A stretch of DNA of 64,000 nt. It comes from Clavelina lepadiformis (lineage: Eukaryota > Chordata > Ascidiacea > Aplousobranchia > Clavelinidae). The stretch lies in contig NC_135244.1 of assembly GCF_947623445.1 (NCBI RefSeq), forward strand, positions 13,888,860-13,952,859. Reading direction: 5' to 3'. Positions 34,401 through 46,000 of this stretch are shown one piece after another (position 1 is the stretch's first letter; the number at the start of each line of letters is the position of its first letter). The notes beneath the pieces were generated by a model. The model did no database searches and was not told the DNA's origin. It saw only the letters and a list, made by a program, of their open reading frames with translations. Both the position numbers and the translations under genes were made by a program.

Positions 34401-35407
34401 GCCACCAATAACATTTATTGGCAAGCCATTTTTGCCAATAAAATATGTAACTGGAATGACTATTACAGGATCTACAAAACCTTGTCAAGGAAAAGTCAAC
34501 TGACATTCGAATGTTATATCATTGCATCCAGACTTACATGTCACAAATCAATGCATTCAGTTTGAAATGAAAGTTATGCTTTAATAGAATAAATAGCAAG
34601 AATTTCTACCATTGTGTCTGTTACTCATTTCGAAAACACAATAAAGGGAGAAATGACCAAAATAATGTAGTACAGGTATATTATTTTTTGCTATTGACTG
34701 TTCCAATAGCATACACATTACTTAAACAGTATGTGCCTGTTTGCATGCAGAGTGACATATGTCGTTTCATTAAAAGCAGAATTGAAGGATACAAATTTCA
34801 GAAAATTGCTTGCAAGAATCACTAAAAAAAAAAGAATAAATACAAAACATTAGAAATGAAAAATCAACTTTCAAAATACAAACGGTTAAACTTGTGCCGC
34901 TACATCATACCTCTTACTATCCAAATGCAAACACACACACTCTGCCTTGCATAGTGTTTGTACGTCAGGTTTCTCCCATACTTGATTCATCTCCTTGGAG
35001 AGGCCATCTTCACCTGAATATATAAACCTTGATATCTTAAACATGCTAACTAACTTTACTTTTTTTCTATGTTGTCTTTTGAGGACAACAAAACAGGAAT
35101 GGTTTTGCAGAAATCTCCAAATTCGAAAAAAATTACAAAATCACTTTCATAGTGAGAATTAAATGACTATGAATGGAGTGGACAAAAATGGAATGATTTC
35201 CAAACTTTCTTGGCCTAGAAGAACTGATCTAAATGAAGATTTTTTTATTATATTATTTTAAGATAAAAAAGTAGAAATTGTAAGTGATTATATGCAAGGG
35301 CAAGTAAAAAATTCCTTGTATTTACCTGATATGTACACAACAAAAAGTTTTGATTTTGATTTTGATTCTGCAATTGCCTCAGTGATTGACCCATTAAACC
35401 AAGCCAT
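31490..35407 (-). CDS. UBXN4: UBX domain-containing protein 4 (erasin/UBXD2)
   Basis: ER-anchored p97/VCP adaptor promoting ER-associated degradation. Exons in transcript order: 35407-35326, 35013-34911, 34821-34793, 34471-34353, 34138-34021, 33901-33832, 32852-32732, 32663-32536, 32375-32192, 32049-31831, 31675-31490; phases agree and give 452 aa (human 508). The start MAWFNGSITEAI matches human MLWFQGAI. An N-terminal thioredoxin-like part (YPVIVIPVTYFIGKNGLP) precedes a Ser/Thr-rich acidic linker, a long charged coiled coil (IERRTLGKQM), the UBX domain (about 315-391; RLPDGSTVTRQY, LADLELVPSASL) and a final exon with a hydrophobic hairpin-like segment (403-425; LLAIFMFIIAFPFKLL), the ER anchor, then a Ser/Thr-rich end. 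If the last intron is retained, translation stops at 31792 after UBX and gives a soluble 403-aa form. AG sits 4 bases upstream of the ATG. Confidence 0.92.
32930..33347. mobile_element. hAT MITE, diverged copy in reverse orientation (UBXN4 intron 6)
   Basis: The right end reads GCAGCACATCCCTA, matching the reversed left end of the element at 5472-5895. Shared interior strings run throughout, for example TTCGGGCGAACACGAATA and CTTACAATGAAGGTCATT. The left terminus has decayed, so the start is approximate and no target duplication is seen. Confidence 0.7.
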
Positions 35408-36612
35408 ATTCCTAATAAACACTATCAATGTGAAAAAACCTGAATCATGAAACATATTCCAAATATTTTTTAAAATTAACACTAACAATAACATCACTTA
35501 ACAGTTTATACAAAAAGTTAAAACCAACAATGTCACCATTTGCAATGTTCTTATTATAATAGTCGGAGACATGTATATATATATTTCAACAAATTTGTTG
35601 CAGGGTAACCAAACCAATGATTCCCTGACATGGAAATTATTTGCTCATGGTCATTGGATTCATATTCCGGGAGCTAGGTCTGTGGGTAAGCTTTCAACAT
35701 GACCTTAGCCTACCCAGAGTAAAATACTGCATTAACAAAAGTAGAGCAACAGTCTGTAATTTATCACAATTACTTTACTTTGGGTTAACACATTAAAGTT
35801 ACCTTAACTGAAGAAAAAGCAGTAATAGCAAAAAAAACAACGGAAGTATATATCTAACGTTATCAAGCAATTCAACAGATGCCTTTTAATTGCATAAATG
35901 TATTGGAGACACAATAACATGACCACAGTTCAGCTTTTAGGGTCTGCCTATAGCGTTAGCATAGGCACTTATAACCCAGTTTTTCGATATTTAATAGGCA
36001 CTATTTTGCAGATAGGTCGTGCACTTCAATACATTTTATACATACCCGTACTTAATCATTAATGAATATATAGCTTTTAGCCTAAACAGCAGGACTTTTT
36101 AGCATTTTTATGAAGCGATTAAGCGACACAAATTTGAAATGCTATTAGTCTTGAGAACCAATCTACCGTAACACATATCAAACATTTGGTTGTTAATAAT
36201 ATATCTAAAATTATGCATTAGTTAGAATTTTTCTATATATAACCTGCATAAGTGTGTACAGTATATATAGTTTCAAACCTGCTTGTTACATTAAAACAAG
36301 CTATGTAAAATAAGCTGCTAACCCACAGTGTACAACATTGAAACGCCATCTAACCCATACTGATTTTGTCACATAGCACACATTTTGATAAAATTAATAG
36401 GGGCGGCCGTTTTAGGCCTACTTCTGCAGTTTTACATGAAGATAACTTTTGTGTTTGGAGTGTTGGTTTGTTAGTAGTTTCCTGGTAACTGGATAGATAG
36501 ATACAAACAAACTTAAGAACCCTTTATTTTTGTAAAAGCTGAAAATTTGAATAAAGAATGCAAATAACAAGCATTTTTTTGTTTTCAGTACAATAATGTA
36601 GTTCATTTAAAC

Positions 36613-36888
36613 CAGGGGTGCCCAATATGTTGATTGCACATCATTCAAAACTGATTTAGATATTTACTTGTAAACAAATTTGCAATTATTTTTAATAAAA
36701 TAAAGTCGTTGTTGCTTTATAAAGCTTCTTTATGTCAAAATAATTGAATATACTATGTGCAAAACAACCTAAGTAAGTAAAAACGTAGATATGATTAGCA
36801 GTTGATATAAAAAGTTCTTTATTAGTCGATCAATTTGATGTGTCTTTGCACAAGTAACTCGCAAGCTTAAAAACTTTAAGCACCTCTG
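36613..36888. mobile_element. hAT MITE with near-perfect 8-bp target duplication
   Basis: The 276-bp element starts CAGGGGTGCCCAA and ends (reverse complement) CAGAGGTGCTTAA. Flanks are ATTTAAAC (36605-36612) and ATTTAATC (36889-36896), an 8-bp duplication with one difference. No coding capacity. A truncated relative lies at 20823. Confidence 0.7.
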
Positions 36889-37159
36889 ATTTAATCTTTT
36901 AAATATAATACTAAAAGAATTCTGGATCTTTGATTGTTTTGCCTATTGCCAAAGACTAGTCCATCACGTAGAAACAGTTAACTTATAAATTAATTGGTCC
37001 ATACACGGGGCATAGTAAACAAGTGTCCAACGAGATGACGTCACAATTTCAGTAGCTGGGGTCTAGTATACCAAGACTCGTGGTTGTGCAGTTGTATACT
37101 AGACTCCATAAACGCACATTGTGATGCACTGTGAGTCATGTTACATTAGCCGGTGGTGG

Positions 37160-37610
37160 AAACAATTCTAAATTGTTGTGACACAAATCAAGTCACTAAC
37201 AGCAAACGTCCAAATCAAGTCGAGTCATTTAATTATTCGTACATTCCCAAATCAAGTTAAGCCGAGTCAGTAATGTTTATCAAGTCAAGTGCTAACACAT
37301 GCCAAGTCACAAACAAGTTATTATTTATTTTTGTTTTAGGTCTATAATAAATGGCTTTCCGAATACTCGCAACGTAAATATAAGCATAAAATCTGGTTTT
37401 ATCCATTTCTGCTGTTTTCACACAATCAATAGAATGTATTGCGTAGTGCTTTTTAAAAAAATTATTTCAGAAATACAAAAACCGGTTTTACTACAATTTG
37501 AAATAATTGTTTTGGGACTTGAGTCAAGTGAACCAAATTCTCCATGTTAACAGTTCTGTGAGTCAAGTCGAGTCTTTTAAGCACTAAAACACAAGTCAAG
37601 TTATTTTATT
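37160..37610. repeat. Repeat rich in CAAGTC/GACTTG words
   Basis: Two clusters of CAAGTCA, CAAGTCGAGTC and GAGTCAAGT (37187-37312 and 37518-37600) flank a core without them. The clusters are roughly inverted in motif content, suggesting a non-autonomous DNA element with subterminal motif arrays. No target duplication was found, so type and ends are uncertain. Confidence 0.4.
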
Positions 37611-37624
37611 TACCTGAAGAAAGC

Positions 37625-37695
37625 AATGCAGTGTCGCAGTGGTTAACTGTAAAGTATCATGGGGGCTCATATGCAGGAGGTTTCGTGTTTGAGAA
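37625..37695 (+). repeat. Degenerate tRNA-like SINE fragment
   Basis: GCAGTGGTTAACTG (about 37633) resembles box A, and CGTGTTTGAGAAT (about 37683) a mutated B box at tRNA-like spacing. No acceptor-stem pairing. It looks like a decayed SINE head. Confidence 0.3.
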
Positions 37696-38036
37696 TACAT
37701 TTTTTGTCCAAATTTATTTGATGTAATTTAGTCACAAGAGGTGAGAGTTTGGGTCGGAGGGGAGTAGTTTTAAATTAATTTAGACTTTGGAAAAAAATTG
37801 TCGCTTTTAATTGAAAAATAGTGTTTATTTCAATACTCAGCCTAGGCCTAGCGTAGTAATTAAATCATGAAAAGTGAGAGTTTGGGTAAGAGAGGAATAA
37901 TTTTAGTTAAAATAAACACGTTGAAAAAGTTTTACGTGGTTTTAAATTTAAAATTAGCATAGATTTCATTTCACATACCAGCTTAATTGGCGGTTACCGT
38001 AATTTCCTACTTCGTTAAACCAAGGCCGGTAAAATA

Positions 38037-38170
38037 AGTGTCTATTTCACTAGCTGCCGTTTAACAAAGCAATAAAACACCAACTACGTAACAAGCTAGC
38101 GGTTTACCGAAGTAGCTTTCTTCAAATTCAGTAAACAGCAGCCACCTGGTGAAATAGACACTGCTTTACA
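38037..38170. repeat. Foldback (inverted) repeat
   Basis: AGTGTCTATTTCAC near the left is repeated inverted as GTGAAATAGACACT near 38152-38165. Pairing continues imperfectly inward (GCTGCCGTTTAAC against CAGTAAACAGCAGC). The 130-bp unit could fold into a long hairpin and is probably a small foldback element. Confidence 0.6.
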
Positions 38171-38591
38171 TTCATCTGCGTACTGATAGCAAACTTTACA
38201 CTTGGCTTACTTAGGCCTCTGGGCCCTGGTGTTTGCGACACAAGAAGAATGCAGCGCTTGGAAAGTTATGACTCCGCGTTATCGAGTAAGGAAGGTCACG
38301 CTGTGAGCACGAGCAGTCCCGAGCGTAGCCTGCTTTTTGACTACACTGTGCAAATGCTCCAGCTTTGCGTTGAGATTTTCTGGAAAGAGATCTGAGTCTT
38401 TCTGAGCTCACATAGCTGTGACAATTCGGCGGCATCTTCGACAGAAAGTTTGTTGCAGAAACCGTTGTTCACTGGTCTTTACGGGGTCACCAATGCGGCG
38501 CTCGGAAGTTATGGACTCCGCGATATCGAGTCAGGAAGGTTGCGTTTCTTCCCAGTGAGCACAAGCCGATCGAGCGTAGAACAATCTAGAT

Positions 38592-38881
38592 CGGGGATGT
38601 TCAAATGGCGGATCTCGATCCGGATCCGGATCTTTTCAACTTTTTGTGTGGATCTTCCCATGTACTTTTGAAACAACCTTGCAGCTGTAGCACACTTCAC
38701 TTTTGTTTTTTACAAAGTTATTAATATGTTGTAGGCCCTACAATGTAGGGTACATTTACATAAATAAAGCACCATAAAAATTAAAGCATGTCCAATATGT
38801 TTACTATTCGTATTTATTGGATCATCATTTTGTCAGGTTTGGCTGTGGTGGATCATGGCAGAAATCATTTGAACACCCCTG
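38592..38881. mobile_element. hAT MITE with perfect 8-bp target duplication
   Basis: A 290-bp element begins CGGGGATGTTCAAATGG and ends AATCATTTGAACACCCCTG, giving inverted termini with few mismatches. Identical 8-bp flanks ATCTAGAT (38584-38591, 38882-38889). The left part contains a GATCCGGATCCGGATC cluster. No ORF of note. Confidence 0.85.
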
Positions 38882-39378
38882 ATCTAGATTTTTACAAACC
38901 TAACTTGTATTGTTGATCTCGTCCGCTCGAACAACAGGTACGCGCCATATATATATAATATAATGAGAAAATACCACACATAGCACTAATCAATGCAGGG
39001 ACAATTTGAAGTGATATATCCAAATGAGGAGAGCAGAATCACCCCGTCGTGTCACCGTGGCCGCCATATCGTCATCATTATCATTTTTCAACTTGAAATC
39101 AATGAACTTATATCTTTCTGGGGTCTCTTACTTTTGCACAAGTTCCCGTATTAGGATTGAAAAATGATCACGTCATAAATTATTTTCTATCAGTTCACAG
39201 CATTATTTTTCACGATCTTGTTTGTGTTGTTCTTTGCCGTAGTGTACGCGAAAACATAACATTTAGCGGCAGTGCTGATTAGAGAACACATTTAACCCTT
39301 ACATTGACATTTCTAGAATAAAAGATCAACAGATGCTAAAATTATTATTAAGGATTAATTAACACGTAATTTCGAAAT

Positions 39379-39546
39379 TATCACGTGAAAAGTACCGAGT
39401 ACCGGGACCGACGGAAATTTCTTGAAAAAGTAACTCGATACAGAGATTCGGAACTTTTTTTGAAGTACCGACGGTATCGGTACAGAAAAAGTACCGCGGT
39501 ACAGTAATTCGGTATTATAATACCACGGTACTGCCCACCTATGACC
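39379..39546. repeat. hAT-like fragment rich in GTACCG
   Basis: Reading the minus strand, it begins with AGGTGGGCAGTACCG and continues through many GTACCG/CGGTAC words. Such a terminus is typical of hAT-related MITEs, but only one end is visible, so it is a fragment. Confidence 0.4.
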
Positions 39547-40065
39547 GGTAAGTACATTACATAGCCTACACCGGTATACATTAACAGTTTATGCGTTGAA
39601 AGCCATCTCATCTCTCCTCAACTTATGTTTTAATTATGGTAAATTCCGTTTCATTTCTACTGTAATAACCTGGAATTCTGAATTTAATTGAACGTTGTCA
39701 AACGAACACTTTTTCACACCACACACCGTCTGAAACTTTTTTGGGTTAATATGGCTATTAGTGAATTTATACGAATGTTAATCACTTTGGTTTCAGCTTA
39801 CGGTAATTCGTACGCTGTGTTTTGGTTGTTCTGTGTATGCCACGCCCTTACTTTATCGAATATCCATGAAAATTGGTAAAATAAGCGAAAAAAAGGTTCT
39901 AGCATAAAGGGCGTGATAGACGCAGTGATGACATCACCACAATGACACAATACATCACAGTCGCAGTGTATGTGTTTGGAGGTTTCCTACTGTTACAACC
40001 CTGTCGAAATTTCGTCCGAATGTCAATGTAACGCGTGAATGACATCAAAGCTGTCAGTGGTACCA

Positions 40066-43000
40066 TCAACTGCCTATAGAGGAAATGTTGAAGTTATGCT
40101 GAGCGGTATCCAATTGATCTTGATACTCCGTATAGAGTCTCTGGAAGCTGAGGTTGGATCCAATGATGGGGAGGACCTCATCCTGCAGAAGGATTCGCTT
40201 CCGTATGCCCTGAGATGAACACAATCATACCACAGAAATCATGAAATCACGCAAATAATAGTAAGTATGATTGAAATAACTTACCAGGACATGTGAAGTC
40301 CATGAACCTGTCTGATTGGTTCTTCTAAAATGACGTTGTGTTGGTGGACCAATCAAATCGTTGCAAACTTCACGCAGACGAACTTCAAGATTTTCTTGAA
40401 CGAGATACCTGGAGAAAAAATGACGTAAATATTCTTATTGACCAAGGGCTCTCACAGCCAAATTTAAATATGCACAGGGAAATAGATGTCTCATAATTAT
40501 GCCATTGCAAGCCAATGCAATTTTGATAGCAAAACGACACAAACCTAACGTAGGCCAACAACCACTTCCGGTATTCACAGGCGGATTGTAACATGACGCA
40601 TGCTGCCACCTTGTGTTCAAGCAGCGCCAAGGTTGCGTTTCGTTGCGTCGACGACGTGGCATGGAATGAGCGGGAAGCGTGGGCACCAGTCCTGTCGTAA
40701 TAGGTGTTGCAACCGGTTACGTATTATTACGACAAACTGTCTTCGTTGGGTCAAGCGTCGTTCTTATTTAATAATTCCACAACAAGGGTCAAGGGTATTT
40801 AATAATTCCGTGTTAAATTCCACTTTTTATTCACAACAAGCGGGACTATAAGACTCTTATGGCAACCTTAACAAAACCTTACCCGCTACTCATTTTCTTC
40901 CTCAACGAAGTCATAATCTCCTCTTCGTGTTTTGTTAGCAGACCACCGTCGTTTGTTGCAATGGCAATATTTTCCGAAAATTGTTCAACAGAGTCCGACG
41001 GCGAGCTCACTAGCACCCTATGGCGGAAGAAACAAATACAACGTCAAGATTCACGCTGCAGACCAGTGTGACATATACAACCCACCATGACGAAATGTCG
41101 AGGTTAAATGTGAAGCTTCTATTGTCACTTAAGGTCAGAAGGGGTAGTCCTGATTCGGTCATCGAAAATTTACGTAAAGGTGACGTCGTATCATTCAAAG
41201 CCCTGTGCTGAGTGCTGAGATTGCCGGTTATCAGATGCGCAAACGATTGGTTGCTAATGATGACCTTGGAGTTTTTTGTATCCCTGAATAAAGATTATTA
41301 TGAAACCATGATAGTGCAGATTAGCGGTTGCCAAACGTATGTTGACATTAGCGTAATTGCTGAGCAACATGCGTCTGCTTCATGATCATCTCTTTCTTGA
41401 TCTCACAACGTCACAACAAGTGACTCACCACACCGATAAATTGCATCCAGCGTCTATCGCCATCACGTTATGGCCCCTGCAGTAAAGATAGGAGAGCGGA
41501 GTGGTAGATGAAGCAAAGCAAATTGGGGGAAAGAGACGTCGGCCCGAAAACACAGACATCACATGAAGTGTGTGATCATGGCACCCAGTGGCTATGATCA
41601 TCCTGTAGAAAACATAGAAAAACATTGATTAGGGTGGTAATGTGTACGGCAAGATGATTTGTTGTTTCTGTAGATTTATAATAGACAAATGTATAGTAAC
41701 TAACATGCCATAGTCAACAACCACGCTTTTATTGTATACATATTTGTACTTATGAAGTTAATTTTCCCTAATTTGCTGTCAAATCCACTTGACTTACTCG
41801 CTAACATGAAGGGCTATTATCGGAGAGGACATCACAGTGATCCACTGTTCTTGTTTATTACATAAACAAATTAATTTATGGAGCGAACAGTCAATGATTT
41901 TTTCATCAGATGTCAGTTCATTATCAGCATTCACTGTCAGATCAGCTGTGGAACTCGACTGAAAACGAAAGTAAGATAGGGAAGCGACTTGTCCAGAAAA
42001 TCATGTTACTGAATACTGCATGACAGCATGTCTACACAATGATAATATCATTAGGCATTATGGTGACGGATGCTAACCTGGATAGAAATTCTAGCTGTTA
42101 ACTTCCTTGTTGGTAAAAGATGAACCGGTGCCATGGAATGAACCTGTTTGGTTGAAGTTGGTTGAGTCTGCAAAACGAGAAATAGAAATAAGTAAACACA
42201 TGGTAATTAGAAACCTCACCCTAGTTACACAAGCAGCATAATACAATGATCATTGACGTGAAAAACCTCTCCAGTGACGGCAACATTGCTGTGAGTTGCA
42301 GCCTCATCACGGATCAAAGATCTTGGATGATCCTTCCTTATCTGCTTGTGCTTTTTCCTTCCTGGTGATGTCATCTCGGACATCTGTTTCCGTTTTAAGT
42401 GAAGTGGTGGTCGGCCCGGTCGCCGAGGTGATTGGCTGATGACGGACGTTGTTTCAATCGTCTGGACAATATTGCTGGTCGTGGGTTTAGGATCTTCCTT
42501 CTCCACAACACTGCATGGATATAATAACATCGATCTTATAAACTATCACCATTTATGCTTTTGGAACAAATGTATAGCCAGGTGTTAGAATAGATCTGTG
42601 AACAAGTAAACGATGATTATAAAGTGCTGCTTTATTCTGTCACAATAAACATACTTTGTTACATCAACAAAATGAACACTTTTTCCATCATTTGCTTTCA
42701 TGGCATCCGCTTGAGATTTGGTCTGCTCACATAACCGGATGTCAAGGACAGCTTTCTTTTTCTGTTCAAGATTTAATAATTAACTATATGCACCAATACT
42801 TTTAATTACGCAATGTACTTTATCATGTACAAAAATAGGTCAAATTACCATCTGAACAGAATTGTCAGAAGCTTTCACAGGAGTTGTTTTTTTGGAAATG
42901 TCTTTAGCTGAATTGGCACTGACTGAAAAAAACTAGTATGTTAGTATAGATAATAATATGTGGAGGAATCATCCACAGATTGTCACTTTTGTGTTGTTTT

Positions 43001-46000
43001 TTCACCATTCATATTTTACCTGATACAACAGGGAGTGATTTTTTCTTAGTTTCCACAGTTACATTCATTTTGTTCAATGAAGTTGATGCATCAGTTGATG
43101 GCTTCTTTAAATCAACTTTCAATTCGTCATTCTGTTAAAGGAACAAGAAAATGTAATCATATGACCCTTAACTAACACAATAAGATATCAACATTAAAGA
43201 AATAATATGCAAGGTAAGTCTTTGGTAAAATGAGACATGATCAGTTTGTTGGTGGTTAATAACAATTTGTCAAGCCCAAAGTGTTTTCGAATTCTCACCT
43301 CTTTCACTGGAGAAATATCTGCCTTGAGATTAGAATCAATTTTTAATTTATCGGCAGGTTTTAAAAGATTGGCACTGGTCTTCCCAAATGTGGAACCGAA
43401 TGGTCGAGGAATTCCACTATCATACAAGTAGTTGGTTTAGTCTGTTGTACGTGGCTCGGGTTCCAAATAGCGACTGTCAGAACAGCGACTGTCAATAGAG
43501 CGACCACACGACAGCGATTCATTTAAAACAGCGACTGTCAATAGAGCGACTACACGACAGCGATTCATTTAAAACAGCGACTGTCAATAGAGCGACTACA
43601 CGACAGCGATTCATCAAAAACAGCAACTGTCACAACAGCGACCTCACTTCTTTTATTAAATCCAAGGCTTACGCGCACACGCACTCTTTCACCCCCTCCA
43701 CACATACCTTCCATCCCCCACACCTCTCTACACACGTATGCACGCACAAACAGGCAAACACTGCGTAGTGAAAGATTGAAACCAAAAGGGACTTTAAAAC
43801 AACCAAAAGTCTTGCAATAAAAATCAAGCCACGTTTATTTCTAAATTGTGAGCAAGGGCTCGAAGGAACTGCCGCAGATCATACTGGCCTCGATTTTGCT
43901 GTACAACAGTGATTCGTGTGTTCATTGTCACGTATCTTTTCATTCGCTGAGTCAGGTCTCTGCCTTGTAGTAGCTGGGTTCGGTTTGCCCGTTGAAGGGC
44001 TTCCTCCCGTCTTAAAGCTTCGATGAATCGAAAGATGGAAGGATGATGAGTTTCCGTTGATCCCTGAAACGCATTGTGCCAACTCTCTAGCTGGTTGTTG
44101 GTTCGTGGCAGTCCCGCATCTTGTCTGGCTTTCACACTCCACATATGTACGGGAAACAATGGCTGTCGTCTGTCTCCCCGTCTGTTTCTTCGGCCCACGT
44201 AGTTGTCTTCGAAGTAATTTACGAGAGGCATTACTTCTGCTGGGTAGTCTGCCACCAATTCATCAAAGGCATCGCTCACTTCATCCACTGGTAGAAAGGC
44301 AAGAGCAAGGAGCATTTTCAGTGCCATCCGAATATTGTCGTCTTGCACATATAACCGTTGCAGTCCGTTTTCCTGAATCTTTCTCCAGAGCGATTGTCCC
44401 AAGTGAAAGTAACAGCCGTAGATGTGCGTTTGAGGAAATGCTTCAATGAGCGCAGCTTTGGAAGCTAGTTCAAAGTCGATCTGTACACTTCTTGGAGCGA
44501 GTCCAGGTTTCAGTGATTTGATTTCAGTCCACATTTGAGAGTATGTTACTTGTTGCTTATTTGGGAGTAGAACAAAAATGCAGGGAAGCACATTGTTTCG
44601 TATCATAGCATGCACAGTGTATACTTGATAAAAAAGGGATGGTGACACTTTGAATGTACCATCACACATCCAGTGTTCGGAATCGTGTAAGGTTTGAAGA
44701 AACTGATCTGTGCTGAAAATAAGCATCCGATGAACATCTCCAGGCCCACTGTCATAGAGCACGAAGCCACGCTGGTCTGTTGTTTGTCTCAACATATCAG
44801 GTATGAACAGTTCTCCTACATTAACAGGAGCTGGGGGGTTGTTGTCTGTTGCTTTCCTTTTCCGTCTGATGGTTTGACGCAGATTTGTGGAAGAGCCAAC
44901 AGCTGCTGCAACTTCTTCATTAACTTCGGTCAATGCATCCTGCACGATTCTTCGTGGTGGATCCCGTGTTCTTACTGCAGCTGTTTTTACACTGTTTTCA
45001 ACTCTCCTGGCTGCCACTTCCGTAGGGTTTGGTGGATGCGTGTGGACGCCACTGCTCACTGGGGGTTGTTGTTGCTCACGATACTGAAGGCTTGTCGTTA
45101 GGCGACCTTTACAACCTGTTTTAGCACATCTCCAATTGATTGTATTTAACTTTGTTTTGTCTTTCCTGTACAAAAAGCCTTCATAACTTATCATGTCACT
45201 TCCTTTTCTTGAAATTATAAAATCCATTGGGGCAAATTTTTCAAACGACCTTAAAATTAATGAAATTTTTCAAACGACTTTAAAATTAATGTGACACGTC
45301 ATAGTGTCCGATCAGTCAACTAAAAGTCCCGCTTTGGCATTTACTGAGCCAGCATTGCCCCACACTACACGAATATTAGCATGATGTGATTGGTTTGTTT
45401 AGCCAATTTGCTGAAAAGCAATACCCGATGCGTGTTCTTGTTTCGTTGTGTTAAATGTGAAAGTAATTGTTACATCATTGTAGCGGGTAATTGGTCCAGT
45501 GGTGAGTTGATTGTTAGCGCATTCGCTTGTTCACTGTTCAGTAATAGTAGGCTAGGAGGAGGAGGAGATGATCTTTTTGCAGTTAGGTTATTGAAAGAAC
45601 TTTTTTCGTACGGTTCCGGTACTTGTTTGCATTTTCTTCCGCTTTTCAATCAAAAAAATATGGTAAGCCTAGTTAAGTCGCTATCATAACAGTCGCTGTT
45701 TTAATGCGGTCGGCATTTATACAATCGCTGTTTGGAATGTCGCTCACTTGATTACGTCGCTATTATGAAGTCGCCATTATGACAGTCGCTGTTTTGACAG
45801 TCGCTATCCGGCCTGGATGCCGTTGTACGTATTAACAAAAATAAATATAAAACAGACCCAAAAAATTTAACCACAAGTCAATAAAACATGGAGAATATTT
45901 TTCACCCGAGTTCCTCCTGTGGAGCAACAAATATTGGAGTGATTCGTCTTCTGCCAGTCGGGGTTCGAGTTTCAGTTTGCTTTGTCTGAACAACTTTCAA

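Larger units (their letters stand above)
35408..40065. other. Intergenic region between UBXN4 and HIRA
   Basis: No host exon recognised. Besides the repeats listed separately, 38249-38335 and 38493-38580 form a diverged direct duplication (shared AAGTTATG-ACTCCGCG and ATCGAGT-AGGAAGGT). The ORF at 38211-38435 is produced by this GC-richer patch and looks incidental. The 5' side should contain the UBXN4 promoter, but no site could be assigned. Confidence 0.45.
43453..45821 (-). mobile_element. MULE (Mutator-like) DNA transposon, apparently intact, in a HIRA intron
   Basis: The 2369-bp element is flanked by a perfect 9-bp target duplication GTTGTACGT (43444-43452, 45822-45830), the size typical of Mutator-like elements. 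Terminal inverted repeats begin GGC and converge on ATAGCGACTGTCA-AACAGCGACTGTCA within about 40 bases. GCGACTGTC-type words are reiterated just inside both ends, probably transposase binding sites. It encodes one uninterrupted transposase (43824-45227) opposite to nothing and in the same orientation as HIRA. The perfect duplication and open frame point to recent insertion. Confidence 0.9.

Noticed and set aside
43481-43640. CRISPR-like direct repeats
   Set aside because: The 46-bp units are contiguous with no unique spacers and belong to the MULE end in a eukaryotic intron.
44057-45101. Plus-strand ORFs across the MULE
   Set aside because: They are antisense shadows of the 467-aa transposase.
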